Assembly: GCF_014649775.1 (NCBI RefSeq)
Contig: NZ_BMTR01000006.1
Location: 1-64,000 of the forward strand
Direction: 5' to 3'
DNA from: Streptomyces longisporoflavus
Lineage (GTDB): Bacteria; Actinomycetota; Actinomycetes; Streptomycetales; Streptomycetaceae
Length of the DNA: 64,000 nucleotides
A program made the translations under genes and the position numbers. Positions 7,176 through 15,915 of the stretch are shown piece by piece. A model generated the notes under the pieces. It was not told the origin of the DNA. It worked only from the letters and a program-made list of their open reading frames with translations, and did no database searches. Positions within the stretch are counted from its first letter, which is position 1. Each line of letters begins with the position of its first letter.

Positions 7176-8531
7176 TCAGCTCGCCGCGTACTTGCGCAGG
7201 AACAGTGCCTCCGCGACCGACAGGCGCTCCAGCTCCTGCGGCGACACGCTCTCGTCCACCGCGTGGATCTGGGCCTCGGGCTCGCTCAGGCCGATCAGCA
7301 GGATCTCCGCGCGGGGGTAGAGCGCGGCGAGGGTGTTGCACAGCGGGATGGAGCCGCCCTGGCCCGCGTACTGCATCTCCTCGCCGGGGTACGCCTCGCT
7401 CATCGCCGCCGCCATCGCCGCGTACGCCGGACTCGTGGTGTCCGCGCGGAACGGCTGGCCCTGCCCGATCTGCTCGGTGGTCACCTGCGCGCCCCACGGG
7501 GTGTGCGCCTCCAGGTGCGCCTGAAGCAGCTTGGTGGCCTCGGCCGCGTCCACGCCCGGCGGCACCCGCAGGCTGATCAGGGCCCGCGCGCCCGCCTGCA
7601 CGGACGGCGTCGCGCCGACCACCGGCGGGCAGTCGATGCCGAGCACGGTGACCGCGGGACGCGCCCAGATGCGGTCGGCGACCGTGCCCTTGCCGACGAG
7701 ACGGACGCCTTCGAGGACCTTGGCGTCCCTGCGGAAGTCGGCCTCTTCGTACTGAAGCCCGTCCCACACCTCGTCGCCGGTGAGCCCGTCGACCGTCGTC
7801 GAACCGTCCTCGGCGCGCAGCGAGTCCAGGACCCGCACCAGGGCGGCGAGCGCGTCCGGGGCCGCGCCGCCGAACTGTCCCGAGTGCAGATTGCCCTCGA
7901 GGGTGTCGATACGGACGCGTACGAGGGTCATGCCGCGGAGCGTGGCGGTGACCGTGGGCAGGCCGACACGGAAGTTGCCCGCGTCGCCGATGACGATCGT
8001 GTCGGCCGCGAGCAGGTCGGGGTGCTGCTCGGCGTAGCGCTCGAGGCCGCCCGTGCCCTGCTCCTCGGAACCCTCGGCGATCACCTTGACGCTCACCGGA
8101 ACGCCGCCGTTCGCCTTGAGGGCGCGGAGCGCGAGCAGGTGCATCAGGACACCGCCCTTGCAGTCGGCGCTGCCGCGTCCGTACCAGCGGCCGTTCCGCT
8201 CCGTCAGCTCGAACGGCGGGGTGGTCCACGCCGCCTCGTCGAGCGGCGGCTGCACGTCGTAGTGGGCGTAGAGCAGGACGGTGGGAGCGCCCTCGGGGCC
8301 GGGCAGCAGGCCGTACACCGACTGGGTGCCGTCCGGGGTGTCGAGCAGGGCCACGTCCTGGAACCCCTCGGCGCGCAGCGCGTCCGCCACCCAGTTCGCG
8401 GCGGCCTCGCTCTCGCTGCGGGGGAACTGGTCGAAGTCCGCCACCGACTTGAAGGCCACCAGTTCGGTGAGCTCCGCCTTCGCCCTCGGCATGAGTGAGG
8501 CGACGGTTTCGGCGATCGGATCCGGCGACAT
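7176..8531 (-). CDS. M20 family metallodipeptidase
   Basis: A 451-residue di-zinc peptidase of the M20/PepV-ArgE group, annotated in Streptomyces as dipeptidase. ATG 8531 begins MSPDPIAETV, the conserved start; an upstream extension has no family similarity. The metal-binding set is complete: YAHYDVQPP (His 90, Asp 92), GRGSADCKGG (Asp 123), EGSEEQGT (Glu 156-157), VIGDAG (Asp 183) and a C-terminal QIHAVDE His. A lid/dimerisation insert (LHSGQFGG) is present. It is cytosolic and probably cleaves dipeptides during peptide turnover. It is divergent from the flavoprotein gene at 8667. Confidence 0.92.
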   Translation of the reverse strand: MSPDPIAETVASLMPRAKAELTELVAFKSVADFDQFPRSESEAAANWVADALRAEGFQDVALLDTPDGTQSVYGLLPGPEGAPTVLLYAHYDVQPPLDEAAWTTPPFELTERNGRWYGRGSADCKGGVLMHLLALRALKANGGVPVSVKVIAEGSEEQGTGGLERYAEQHPDLLAADTIVIGDAGNFRVGLPTVTATLRGMTLVRVRIDTLEGNLHSGQFGGAAPDALAALVRVLDSLRAEDGSTTVDGLTGDEVWDGLQYEEADFRRDAKVLEGVRLVGKGTVADRIWARPAVTVLGIDCPPVVGATPSVQAGARALISLRVPPGVDAAEATKLLQAHLEAHTPWGAQVTTEQIGQGQPFRADTTSPAYAAMAAAMSEAYPGEEMQYAGQGGSIPLCNTLAALYPRAEILLIGLSEPEAQIHAVDESVSPQELERLSVAEALFLRKYAAS

Positions 8532-8666
8532 GGGCACGCTCCTCGCGGGTGCGACGTTGTACGTAAGTGGGTGATGTGATCCTCCCACAGGAGGGTGGCC
8601 GGGGTGCCCGCCGTAGGATGCCCTGGAAAGCGCGGCCAACAGCTGGATCGGGAGCGGTAGACCAAC

Positions 8667-9878
8667 GTGAGCAGCGAGAACTCAGCGGACTCGGCGGACG
8701 ACGCGCAGTATGTGTGGGACGTCGTCGTGGTGGGAGCAGGGCCCGCGGGGGCGTCCGCGGCCTATGCGGCGGCCGTCGCGGGACGCAGTGTCCTCGTCCT
8801 GGAGAAAGCCGAACTGCCCCGGTACAAAACGTGTGGCGGCGGCATCATCGGCCCCTCGCGTGACGCGCTCCCGCCGGGCTTCGAACTGCCCTTCAAGGAC
8901 CGCGTGCACGCCGTGACGTTCTCCCTGGACGGCAAGTTCTCCCGCACCCGGCGCTCGAAGCAGATGCTCTTCGGCCTGATCAACCGCCCCGAGTTCGACC
9001 AGCAACTGGTCGAGCACGCGCAGAAGGCGGGCGCCGAGGTGCGCACCGGCGTCACCGTCGCGCGCGTGGAGCAGCACGGCTCCGCGGTGCCCGACCGGCG
9101 CACGGTCGCCGTGGTCCTCCAGGGCGGCGAGACGGTGCTCGCCCGCGCGGTCGTCGGGGCCGACGGCAGCGCGAGCCGTATAGGGGCGCATGTCGGCGTG
9201 AAGCTCGACCAGGTGGACCTCGGTCTCGAGGCCGAGATCCCGGTGCCGCAGAGCGTCGCCGAGGACTGGGCGGGCCGTGTGCTCATCGACTGGGGCCCGA
9301 TGCCCGGCAGTTACGGCTGGGTTTTCCCCAAGGGCGACACCCTCACCGTCGGCGTCATCTCCGCGCGCGGCGAAGGCTCGGCCACCAAGCGGTACTTGGA
9401 GGACTTCATCGCCCGCCTCGGTCTCGCGGGCTTCGAGCCGAGCATCTCCTCCGGCCATCTGACGCGCTGCCGCAGCGACGACTCGCCGCTCTCGCGCGGC
9501 CGGGTCGTGGTGTGCGGTGACGCGGCGGGGCTGCTTGAGCCCTGGACCCGCGAGGGCATCTCCTTCGCGCTGCGCTCGGGGCGGCTCGCGGGGGAGTGGG
9601 CGGTGCGGATCGGTGAGGCGCACGACGCGGTCGACGCCCGCCGCCAGGCCCTGAACTACGCCTTCGCCGTCAAGGCGGGGCTCGGCGTCGAGATGAGCGT
9701 CGGCAAGCGCATGCTCGCCGTCTTCGAGCGCCGTCCGGGCACGCTGCACGCGGCGATCACCGGGTTCAGGCCCGCGTGGAACGCGTTCGCGAAAATCACC
9801 CGCGGCTCGACGACGCTCGGCGAGCTGGTGCGCAGCCACCCGCTGGCGGGACGGGCGCTGAGCGCGTTCGACAAGTAG
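8667..9878 (+). CDS. Geranylgeranyl reductase family FAD-dependent oxidoreductase
   Basis: A 403-residue flavoprotein starting at GTG 8667 after a GGGAGCGG site. The N-terminal dinucleotide fold VVVVGAGPAGASAA (about 19-32) and a second FAD motif VCGDAAGLLEPWTREG (about 282-297) define the group. The PRYKTCGGGI segment (about 52-61) is typical of geranylgeranyl-reductase-like enzymes. Members saturate isoprenoid chains of menaquinone, lipids or carotenoids, or act as general monooxygenases. In actinomycetes, close relatives often sit near menaquinone or respiratory genes. No isoprenoid gene is adjacent here, so the substrate is open. Confidence 0.88.
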   Translation: MSSENSADSADDAQYVWDVVVVGAGPAGASAAYAAAVAGRSVLVLEKAELPRYKTCGGGIIGPSRDALPPGFELPFKDRVHAVTFSLDGKFSRTRRSKQMLFGLINRPEFDQQLVEHAQKAGAEVRTGVTVARVEQHGSAVPDRRTVAVVLQGGETVLARAVVGADGSASRIGAHVGVKLDQVDLGLEAEIPVPQSVAEDWAGRVLIDWGPMPGSYGWVFPKGDTLTVGVISARGEGSATKRYLEDFIARLGLAGFEPSISSGHLTRCRSDDSPLSRGRVVVCGDAAGLLEPWTREGISFALRSGRLAGEWAVRIGEAHDAVDARRQALNYAFAVKAGLGVEMSVGKRMLAVFERRPGTLHAAITGFRPAWNAFAKITRGSTTLGELVRSHPLAGRALSAFDK

Positions 9879-9917
9879 AGCCGCCGCCGGGGGATTCCGC
9901 CGTGCTGCCGGGCGGGG

Positions 9918-10448
9918 TCACTTCGTGACGGTGATGCGGAAGACGGGGTGGTCGCCCGCGGCTGCCCCGATCTCCGCGTCCGTGGACTTGGCGGTGACGC
10001 CCTTGAAGTACTGGTTGACCTCCCAGCCCCACTTCTCCAGATAGCCGCGCAGCAGCGGCAGCTTCTCGGCGTCCGGGACCTCCTCGACCGTGAACCGGCG
10101 GATCTTGCGTCCGACGCGCAGCTCGCCGCCGCCCGCCACGCGCATGTTGCGCACCCACTGCGAGTGCCCGCGGGCCGAGATCAAGTACTGGGCGCCCTGG
10201 TGCGTGAACGGGTTGACCGGGACGCGCTGCATCTGCCCGCTTTTGCGTCCCCGCACGGAGAGCTCGGCCGACCCGGCCAGGCTGATGCCGTGCCGCGCAA
10301 GCCAGCCGACGATGTCGTTGAACCACAGGGCCACGGGTCCGGCCTGGAGGTAATGGGCGCCGGTGCCGTGCGCCGTGGGGGTGGTGGGGTTGGTGGGGGA
10401 GATGGGCGCTGTGGGAGCGGAGGTGGCCGCGAGGGAGGGCGTGGGCAT
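9918..10448 (-). CDS. Deazaflavin (F420)-dependent nitroreductase family protein
   Basis: A 176-residue DDN-type split-beta-barrel protein. The core GRKSGQMQRVPVNPF, YLISARGHSQWVRNMR and EEVPDAEKLPLLRGY matches the family that uses F420H2 (or heme/flavin) to reduce or oxidise small molecules. ATG 10448 is preferred; an upstream GTG at 10484 would place the start inside the operator palindrome at 10476-10492. Residues 1 to about 30 are Pro/Thr/Ala-rich and not conserved. It is divergent from a TetR gene and faces a cluster of operator-like repeats, so it is probably repressed by that TetR protein. Confidence 0.85.
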   Translation of the reverse strand: MPTPSLAATSAPTAPISPTNPTTPTAHGTGAHYLQAGPVALWFNDIVGWLARHGISLAGSAELSVRGRKSGQMQRVPVNPFTHQGAQYLISARGHSQWVRNMRVAGGGELRVGRKIRRFTVEEVPDAEKLPLLRGYLEKWGWEVNQYFKGVTAKSTDAEIGAAAGDHPVFRITVTK

Positions 10449-10475
10449 GGTGACCGCCAAAGTCGAGAGGGCTTC

Positions 10476-10583
10476 CGAGAGCACTGCTCTCGCTTAAGAG
10501 CAGTGTGCACGAGAGCGGTGCCCCATTTCAAGAGCAGTGCTCTCGAAAATGTGCGGCTCTCTCTCTTTGGTGTGCTGCTCTCG
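10476..10583. promoter_or_regulatory. Cluster of TetR operator-like inverted repeats
   Basis: CGAGAGCACTGCTCTCG at 10476-10492 is a perfect inverted repeat with a single central base. AGAGCAGTGCTCT at 10531-10543 repeats the same core. The half-site TGCTCTCG recurs at 10538-10545 and 10576-10583. The sites fill the gap between the divergent oxidoreductase and TetR genes. I infer they bind the TetR protein encoded at 10623. Confidence 0.75.
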
Positions 10584-10622
10584 TTTCGGCGCACCGCTCC
10601 AAACGCATGTCACACTGCCTGC

Positions 10623-11321
10623 ATGAGCAGCGCCACCAGCGGGGCCAGGGCCCGCGCCCGAGTCGAAGTCACGGCCGCCATCAAGGACGAGGCCCGCAGA
10701 CAGCTGGCCGCCGACGGCGCCGCCAAGCTCTCGCTGCGCGCCGTCGCCCGCGAGCTCGGCATGGTCTCCTCCGCCCTCTACCGCTACTTCCCCAGCCGCG
10801 ACGACCTCCTGACCGCGCTCATCATCGACGCCTACGACTCCCTCGGCGCCGCCGTCGAGGAGGCGCACGCGGAGGTCGCGGCGGCCGGACCCGTGCGGCG
10901 CTGGACGGTCGCCTGCGAGGCCGTACGGTCCTGGGGGCTCGACCACCCCCATGAGTACGCCCTCATCTACGGATCGCCCGTGCCGGGCTACAGCGCGCCC
11001 GTCACCACGATCCAGGCCGCCGCCCGCGTCGGGCTGCTGCTCGTCGGGATCGTGCGAGATGCCCACCGGGGGCGCGGTGTCGCCGTACGGCCGCTGCCGG
11101 ACACCTTGCGTGCCGAGGCCGAGCGGATCGGCGGGGACCTCGCCCCCGACCTGCCGCCCGCGGTCACCATGGCGCTGGTCGCGGCGTGGGCCCAGCTCTT
11201 CGGCCTCGTGGGCTTCGAGGTGTTCGGGCAGTTCAACCGCGTCGTCGAGGACCGATCGGCGTTCTTCTCCTACGCGATCACTCAACTCGCCCACAGCGTG
11301 GGCCTCTTGGGTCAGGAGTAG
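10623..11321 (+). CDS. TetR/AcrR family transcriptional regulator
   Basis: A 232-residue one-component repressor. The N-terminal HTH spans about 20-65 (KLSLRAVARELGMVSSALYRYF with FPSRDDLLTAL). The C-terminal half has the WHG/TetR_C_13-like ligand domain with HEYALIYGSPVPGY. ATG 10623 leaves a short basic leader. It probably controls itself and the divergent deazaflavin oxidoreductase through the repeats at 10476-10583. The stop codon TAG lies inside a 15-base tandem repeat array (11314-11388), so the gene's end is repetitive DNA. Confidence 0.92.
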   Translation: MSSATSGARARARVEVTAAIKDEARRQLAADGAAKLSLRAVARELGMVSSALYRYFPSRDDLLTALIIDAYDSLGAAVEEAHAEVAAAGPVRRWTVACEAVRSWGLDHPHEYALIYGSPVPGYSAPVTTIQAAARVGLLLVGIVRDAHRGRGVAVRPLPDTLRAEAERIGGDLAPDLPPAVTMALVAAWAQLFGLVGFEVFGQFNRVVEDRSAFFSYAITQLAHSVGLLGQE

Positions 11322-11388
11322 CTGGACCAGGAACAACTGGACCAGGAGTAGCTGGACCAGGAACAACTGGACCAGGAGTAGCTGGACC
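11314..11388 (+). repeat. 15-base tandem repeat spanning the TetR stop codon
   Basis: Five exact-length units run from 11314 to 11388: AGGAGTAGCTGGACC at 11314, 11344 and 11374, alternating with AGGAACAACTGGACC at 11329 and 11359. The two types differ at three positions. The first unit contains the TAG stop of the TetR gene. In the TetR frame the array reads Gln-Glu-(stop or Gln)-Leu-Asp, so amber codons alternate with CAA. Confidence 0.9.
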
Positions 11389-11414
11389 AGCTGAATCGGG
11401 AGCAGCCCGGCCGC

Positions 11415-12263
11415 TCACGCCGCCGGCGCGGGAGCGGGCGTCCGCGTGGCCAGGAGTTGCGGGTCCTGGCGCAGCATCCGTTCGTGCAGGGACCGCAGGG
11501 CCGGGCCCGGATCCGCGCCCATGGCGTCCGCGATCCGGTGCCGCGCCTCCTCGAAGACGAGCAGCGCGTCCGAGGAACGGCCGGTGCGGTAAAGGGCGTT
11601 CATCAAGAGCTCGACCGGGCGCTCGCGCAGGGGGTGGGCGGCGACGAGCCTGATGAGTTCGTGGACGTACTCGAAGGAGCGGCCGATCTCGATCTCCCCG
11701 GCGATCCTGGCCTCCAGGACGCTGAGCCGCTTCTCGCGCCACCGGAGCCTTTCCGCCGCCAGATAAGGCGCGTTGAGGCCCTCGGCGAACTCGCCGCGCC
11801 ACAACGCCTCGGCCCGGTCGACGAGTTCACCGGCGTGCCGCAGCTGCCCCGCGTCACGCGCCGCGAGCGCCGCGTCGACCAACTGCCGGCGCTCCCGCAG
11901 ATCGTCGGCCGCCGCGCCGGAGAGGCGATAGCCGCTACCGGTCCACGTCAGGGCCGGTCCCGCCACGCCCGACAGCGATCCCGATGACGATGCCGGGGGC
12001 GCGCCCGCGGACGAGCCCGCGCCGACGGACGCGAAGGCACGCCGCACCCCGGAGACGTACTTCTGCACGAGGTTGCGCACATGCACCGGAGGTTCGTCGC
12101 CCCACACCGCGTCGACCAGACCCTCGTACGAGAGGGGCCGCCCCTCCTGGAGGAGCAGTACCGCGAGCACGGCGCGCTGTTTCGGCGGCCCCAGCGGAAC
12201 CTCCTCGTCGCCGCTCAACGCCCGCAGCGGACCGAGCAGTTCGAAACGCATCCCCGTGGACAT
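11415..12263 (-). CDS. SARP/BTAD family transcriptional regulator
   Basis: A 282-residue regulator with an OmpR-type winged-helix DNA-binding domain (about 5-110; FELLGPLRAL, PPKQRAVLAVLLL, VQKYVSGVRR) and a bacterial transcriptional activation domain (about 130-270; AEALWRGEFAEG, HPLRERPVELLMNALYRTGR). It is short, with no NB-ARC or TPR part, as in classical pathway-specific SARPs. The start is uncertain between codons at 12278, 12263 and 12251; 12263 is used because GGTGCGGGG precedes it. It is divergent from an MMPL exporter, and three direct repeats lie between them. No antibiotic synthase is nearby. Confidence 0.88.
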   Translation of the reverse strand: MSTGMRFELLGPLRALSGDEEVPLGPPKQRAVLAVLLLQEGRPLSYEGLVDAVWGDEPPVHVRNLVQKYVSGVRRAFASVGAGSSAGAPPASSSGSLSGVAGPALTWTGSGYRLSGAAADDLRERRQLVDAALAARDAGQLRHAGELVDRAEALWRGEFAEGLNAPYLAAERLRWREKRLSVLEARIAGEIEIGRSFEYVHELIRLVAAHPLRERPVELLMNALYRTGRSSDALLVFEEARHRIADAMGADPGPALRSLHERMLRQDPQLLATRTPAPAPAA

Positions 12264-12320
12264 CCCCGCACCACCCATGGGCCGAGCGTATCCCGGCGCC
12301 CGGCCGCCCGCGTGCCCCGC

Positions 12321-12354
12321 CTTCCAGCGGATCTTCCAGCGGGCCTTCCAGCGG
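12321..12354. promoter_or_regulatory. Three direct repeats, possible SARP binding site
   Basis: CTTCCAGCGG occurs three times, at 12321, 12333 and 12345, with an exact 12-base period. They sit between the divergent SARP and MMPL genes. SARPs bind direct heptamer repeats on one DNA face, usually at 11- or 22-base spacing. The 12-base period is close but not the standard, so the link is an inference. Confidence 0.55.
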
Positions 12355-12416
12355 TGACCGCGACCGTGGCGGCACCGGATCCCGCTCGGGGATCCAGGGG
12401 AGAGAGGCAGACAGCG

Positions 12417-14606
12417 ATGCTGACCCGGCTCGGCCGTTTCGTGGTGCGGCGCAGCCGCGCCGTACTGATCGGCGTGGTACTGGCCTTCCTCGGCCTCGGC
12501 GCGTACGGAGCCGGCGCCCGGGCCGACCTCGACCTCGCGCGGTGGGGCGCCCCCGGCACCGAGTCCGTGCGCGCGGCCGACATCCTGCGCGAGGAGTACG
12601 GCACGGGGAACCCCAACCTCGCGCTCCTCGTCACGGCCCGCGACGGCGACGTCGACTCGCCGCGTACGACGGCCGCGGCCCGCGGACTGGCCGCCGAAGT
12701 ACGGGACATACCCGGCGTCACGGACGTCAGCGCCTACTGGAGCGGAAAGAGCCCGGCCCTGCGCGCCTCCGACGGCGCGCGCGCCCTGATCCTCGCCCGC
12801 CTGGAGGGCAGCGCCACCGACACCCGCGGGCAGCTCGCCACCATTTCCCCGCAACTGGCCGGTACCACGGCGGAGTTGTCGGTGGCCGTCGGCGGTCAGG
12901 AGGAGATCTCCCGGCAGGTCGGCGAGCAGGCCCGTACCGACTTCCTGCGCGCCGAGGCGCTAGCCCTGCCCGCCGTCGTGCTCCTGCTGATCCTCGTCTA
13001 CCGGCGGACGGCGGCGGCCCTGCTCACCGTCGGCGTCGGGCTGCTCTCCGTCGTCGGCACCCTCGCCGGGCTGCGGGCGATCGCGCAGTTCACCGAGGTG
13101 TCGACGTTCGCGGCCAATCTCGCCCTCGTCCTGGGCCTCGGGCTCGGCATCGACTACAGCCTCTTCGTCATCAGCCGCTACCGCGAGGAACGGTATGCGG
13201 GGTACGCGCAGCAGGAAGCCGTGGTCCGCGCGACCGCCGCCGCCGGACGCACCGTGATCTTCAGTGGGGTCACCGTGGCCGTCTCGCTCTGCGCGCTCCT
13301 CGTGTTCCCCTTCTTCTTCCTGAGCTCCTTCGCCTACGCGGGCGTCCTCGTCGTCGTGTCGGCGGTGGCCGGAGCGCTGCTTCTGCTGCCTTCCGCGCTG
13401 GCCCGCTGGGGCCACCGCGTGGAGCGCCCGCAGAGCACGGCGAGCGGCTTCTGGGAGCGGATCGCGCGAGGGGCGATGCGCCGGCCCGTCGCCGCGGGCG
13501 CGGCCGTTCTCGGCGTCCTGCTGCTCGCCGCGTCACCGCTGCTCGGCCTGCGGTTCGGGCTGCCGGACGAGCGCGCCCTGCCCGTCGGCACATCGTCCCG
13601 TACCACCTCCGAAGCCATCCACGAGGAGTTCCCCGCCGAGCCCACCGACACCGTCCACGTCGTGCTCCGGGAAGCGGTGAGCGCCGAGGAGACGCGGCGG
13701 TACGCCGCCGAACTCTCGCGAGTGGAGGGTGTGTTCCAGGTGGACGCCCCGACCGGCAGCTATCAGGAAGGCCGCCGCACCGGCCCCTCCACGATCGGCT
13801 CCGGGCCAAGGCGTGACGGTGCACGGCTCGCCGTCGTCCCGACCCGGGCCGTGATGTACGGAGACGTGCCCGGCTTCGTCGAAAAGGTCCGCGACACCCC
13901 CGCGCCCGCGACCGTTCTGGTCGGCGGCTACCCGGCCGAGACCACCGACTTCCGCGCCACCCTCCTGGACCGTCTCCCGTACGCCGTCGGGCTGGTCCTC
14001 GTCGTCACCTTCGCCATCCTCTTCCTGCTGACCGGCAGCCTGCTCCTGCCCGCCAAGGCGACCGTGCTCAATCTGCTCAGCCTGTCGGTGATGTTCGGGA
14101 GCCTGGTGTGGATCTTCCAGGACGGTCACCTGTCGGGGTTCCTCGGCTTCACGCCCACCGGGTCGATCGAGCCGAGCATCCCGGTGCTGATGTTCTGCGT
14201 GGTCTACGGCCTGTCCATGGACTACGAGGTGTTCATGCTGGCCCGCATCAAGGAGGAGTACGAACGGGTGGGCGACACGGAGCGGGCGGTGGCCACCGGT
14301 ATCCGCAAGAGCGCCCCGCTGATCACCGCGGCTGCCGGAATCCTCGCGCTCTCCTTCCTCACGTACGCGACCGGGGGCGTCGTCTTCCTCAAGGAACTCG
14401 GCGTCGGCACCGCCCTGACGATCCTCGTGGACGCCACCCTCATCCGTGTCGTCCTGCTGCCCGTCGCCATGCGGCTGGCGGGGCGCGCCAACTGGTGGGC
14501 GCCCGGTCCGCTGCGCCGCCTGCACCGCCGCTTCGGCCTGCACGAGAAGCACGCGGACTCCGAGGAAGGCAAGACCCCCGTGCTACTCCCGCGGGAGTAC
14601 GCGTGA
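12417..14606 (+). CDS. MMPL family RND-type transporter
   Basis: A 729-residue membrane protein of the MmpL/RND group. ATG 12417 follows AGGGGAGAGAGG. It shows the expected duplicated plan: one N-terminal membrane segment (about 18-36), an extracytoplasmic loop, a five-helix bundle (about 180-330) with GLGLGIDYSLFVISRYREE, a second segment and loop (about 360-520), and a second bundle with VVYGLSMDYEVFMLARIKEEY. The two D-Y pairs in these motifs are the likely proton-relay residues. Such proteins export lipids, siderophores or drugs in actinobacteria. Its divergent SARP and downstream two-component genes suggest regulated export, with unknown cargo. Confidence 0.92.
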   Translation: MLTRLGRFVVRRSRAVLIGVVLAFLGLGAYGAGARADLDLARWGAPGTESVRAADILREEYGTGNPNLALLVTARDGDVDSPRTTAAARGLAAEVRDIPGVTDVSAYWSGKSPALRASDGARALILARLEGSATDTRGQLATISPQLAGTTAELSVAVGGQEEISRQVGEQARTDFLRAEALALPAVVLLLILVYRRTAAALLTVGVGLLSVVGTLAGLRAIAQFTEVSTFAANLALVLGLGLGIDYSLFVISRYREERYAGYAQQEAVVRATAAAGRTVIFSGVTVAVSLCALLVFPFFFLSSFAYAGVLVVVSAVAGALLLLPSALARWGHRVERPQSTASGFWERIARGAMRRPVAAGAAVLGVLLLAASPLLGLRFGLPDERALPVGTSSRTTSEAIHEEFPAEPTDTVHVVLREAVSAEETRRYAAELSRVEGVFQVDAPTGSYQEGRRTGPSTIGSGPRRDGARLAVVPTRAVMYGDVPGFVEKVRDTPAPATVLVGGYPAETTDFRATLLDRLPYAVGLVLVVTFAILFLLTGSLLLPAKATVLNLLSLSVMFGSLVWIFQDGHLSGFLGFTPTGSIEPSIPVLMFCVVYGLSMDYEVFMLARIKEEYERVGDTERAVATGIRKSAPLITAAAGILALSFLTYATGGVVFLKELGVGTALTILVDATLIRVVLLPVAMRLAGRANWWAPGPLRRLHRRFGLHEKHADSEEGKTPVLLPREYA

Positions 14607-14658
14607 TCGCCACGCCGGGCTGACGCCCGCCGCCGGTCCCGCGGTCTAGCGTGGCCGT

Positions 14659-15915
14659 ATGGACGAGCGGTGCGAACAGGGGCGCGGCGGTCCGTCCCTC
14701 CCGTGGGGCGGACCGCCGATGTGGCGGCACGGTCCGCCCTGGTGGCGCCGGCGGGGCGAGGCGGCGGACGCCGGCAGGCTGCCCTGGGCGACGACACTGG
14801 CCATCACCGTGTTCGTGCAGATCGGCTCGAAGTACGCGGCGCAGGGCCAGCTCGACCGGCTGGAGCCGGACGTCCCGGCGCGGCTGCTGCTGCTCGCCGG
14901 CACGCTCTCGCTCCTGCTGCGCCACCGTCACCCGGTCCCGGTCGCGTACGTCACGGCCGGGACCGCCCTGTGCTACCTCGGGGGCGGATACGCGTACGGC
15001 CCCGTCCTGATCACCGTCGCCGTCGGCTGCTTCGCCGCTGTCGTCGCGGGGCACCGGCGCGCGGCCCGGGGCGCCGTCGCGATGCTGTGGGCAGGGCATC
15101 TGCTGGTCGCGCACTGGCTCTACCAGTGGCTGCCGCCGGACGGCGACCACGCGCGGAGCTGGGGCGAGGAGACCGTCGTCGCCGTCTGGGTCGTCGCCAT
15201 CGTCGCCGTGTCCGAACTGGCCCGGGTACGCCGTGAGCAGTGGATGAAGGAACGGGCGGAGCGCGCGCGGGCCGCCGAGCGGAGGGCCGACGAGGAGCGC
15301 CTGCGCATGGCGCGGGAACTGCACGACGTCCTCGCGCACAGCATCTCCGTGATCAACGTCCAGGCGGGCGTCGGCCTCGCGCTGCTCGACTCCGACCCCG
15401 AGCAGGCCCGCACCGCGCTGACCACCATCAAGGCCGCGAGCAAAGAGGCGCTGGGGGAAGTCCGCCAGGTCCTCGACACCCTCCGTACGCCCGGTGACGC
15501 GCCCCGCGCCCCGGCCCCCGGGCTCGACCGGCTGCCCGAACTCGTGCAGCAGGCCGCGAGCGCCGGGCTCACCGTCGACGTCGACACGCAGGGGTCCGGC
15601 AGAAAGCAGACGCCAGGTGTCGACCTCGCCGCCTTCCGCATCGTCCAGGAGGCCCTGACCAATGTCGTACGGCACTCCGGATCGCGCCACGCGCGTGTGC
15701 TCGTGCGGTACGAGGCGACGGCGCTCACCCTGCGCGTGGACGACGACGGCCCCGCCACCGGCGCCGACACGGGCGGCAGCGGCAACGGCCTTGCCGGCAT
15801 GCGGGAGCGCGCCGCCGCCCTCGATGGCACGATCGAGGCGGGGCCGCGCCCGGACGGGGGGTTCCGCGTCACCGCCGTACTGCCCATCCGCACGGCATCT
15901 CAGGAGGACCAGTGA
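14659..15915 (+). CDS. NarL/DesK-type sensor histidine kinase
   Basis: A 418-residue sensor. Residues about 40-185 form several membrane helices; a charged coil (about 188-215) leads into the HisKA_3 dimerisation domain, MARELHDVLAHSISVI, with phospho-acceptor His 222. The ATPase domain shows EALTNVVRHSG and GNGLAGMRERAAALDG. The extracellular part is small, so it may sense the membrane itself or a lipophilic drug. Its 3' end overlaps the response-regulator start by four bases (GTGA), showing translational coupling. It lies 52 bases after the MMPL gene in the same direction and may share its transcript. Confidence 0.92.
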   Translation: MDERCEQGRGGPSLPWGGPPMWRHGPPWWRRRGEAADAGRLPWATTLAITVFVQIGSKYAAQGQLDRLEPDVPARLLLLAGTLSLLLRHRHPVPVAYVTAGTALCYLGGGYAYGPVLITVAVGCFAAVVAGHRRAARGAVAMLWAGHLLVAHWLYQWLPPDGDHARSWGEETVVAVWVVAIVAVSELARVRREQWMKERAERARAAERRADEERLRMARELHDVLAHSISVINVQAGVGLALLDSDPEQARTALTTIKAASKEALGEVRQVLDTLRTPGDAPRAPAPGLDRLPELVQQAASAGLTVDVDTQGSGRKQTPGVDLAAFRIVQEALTNVVRHSGSRHARVLVRYEATALTLRVDDDGPATGADTGGSGNGLAGMRERAAALDGTIEAGPRPDGGFRVTAVLPIRTASQEDQ

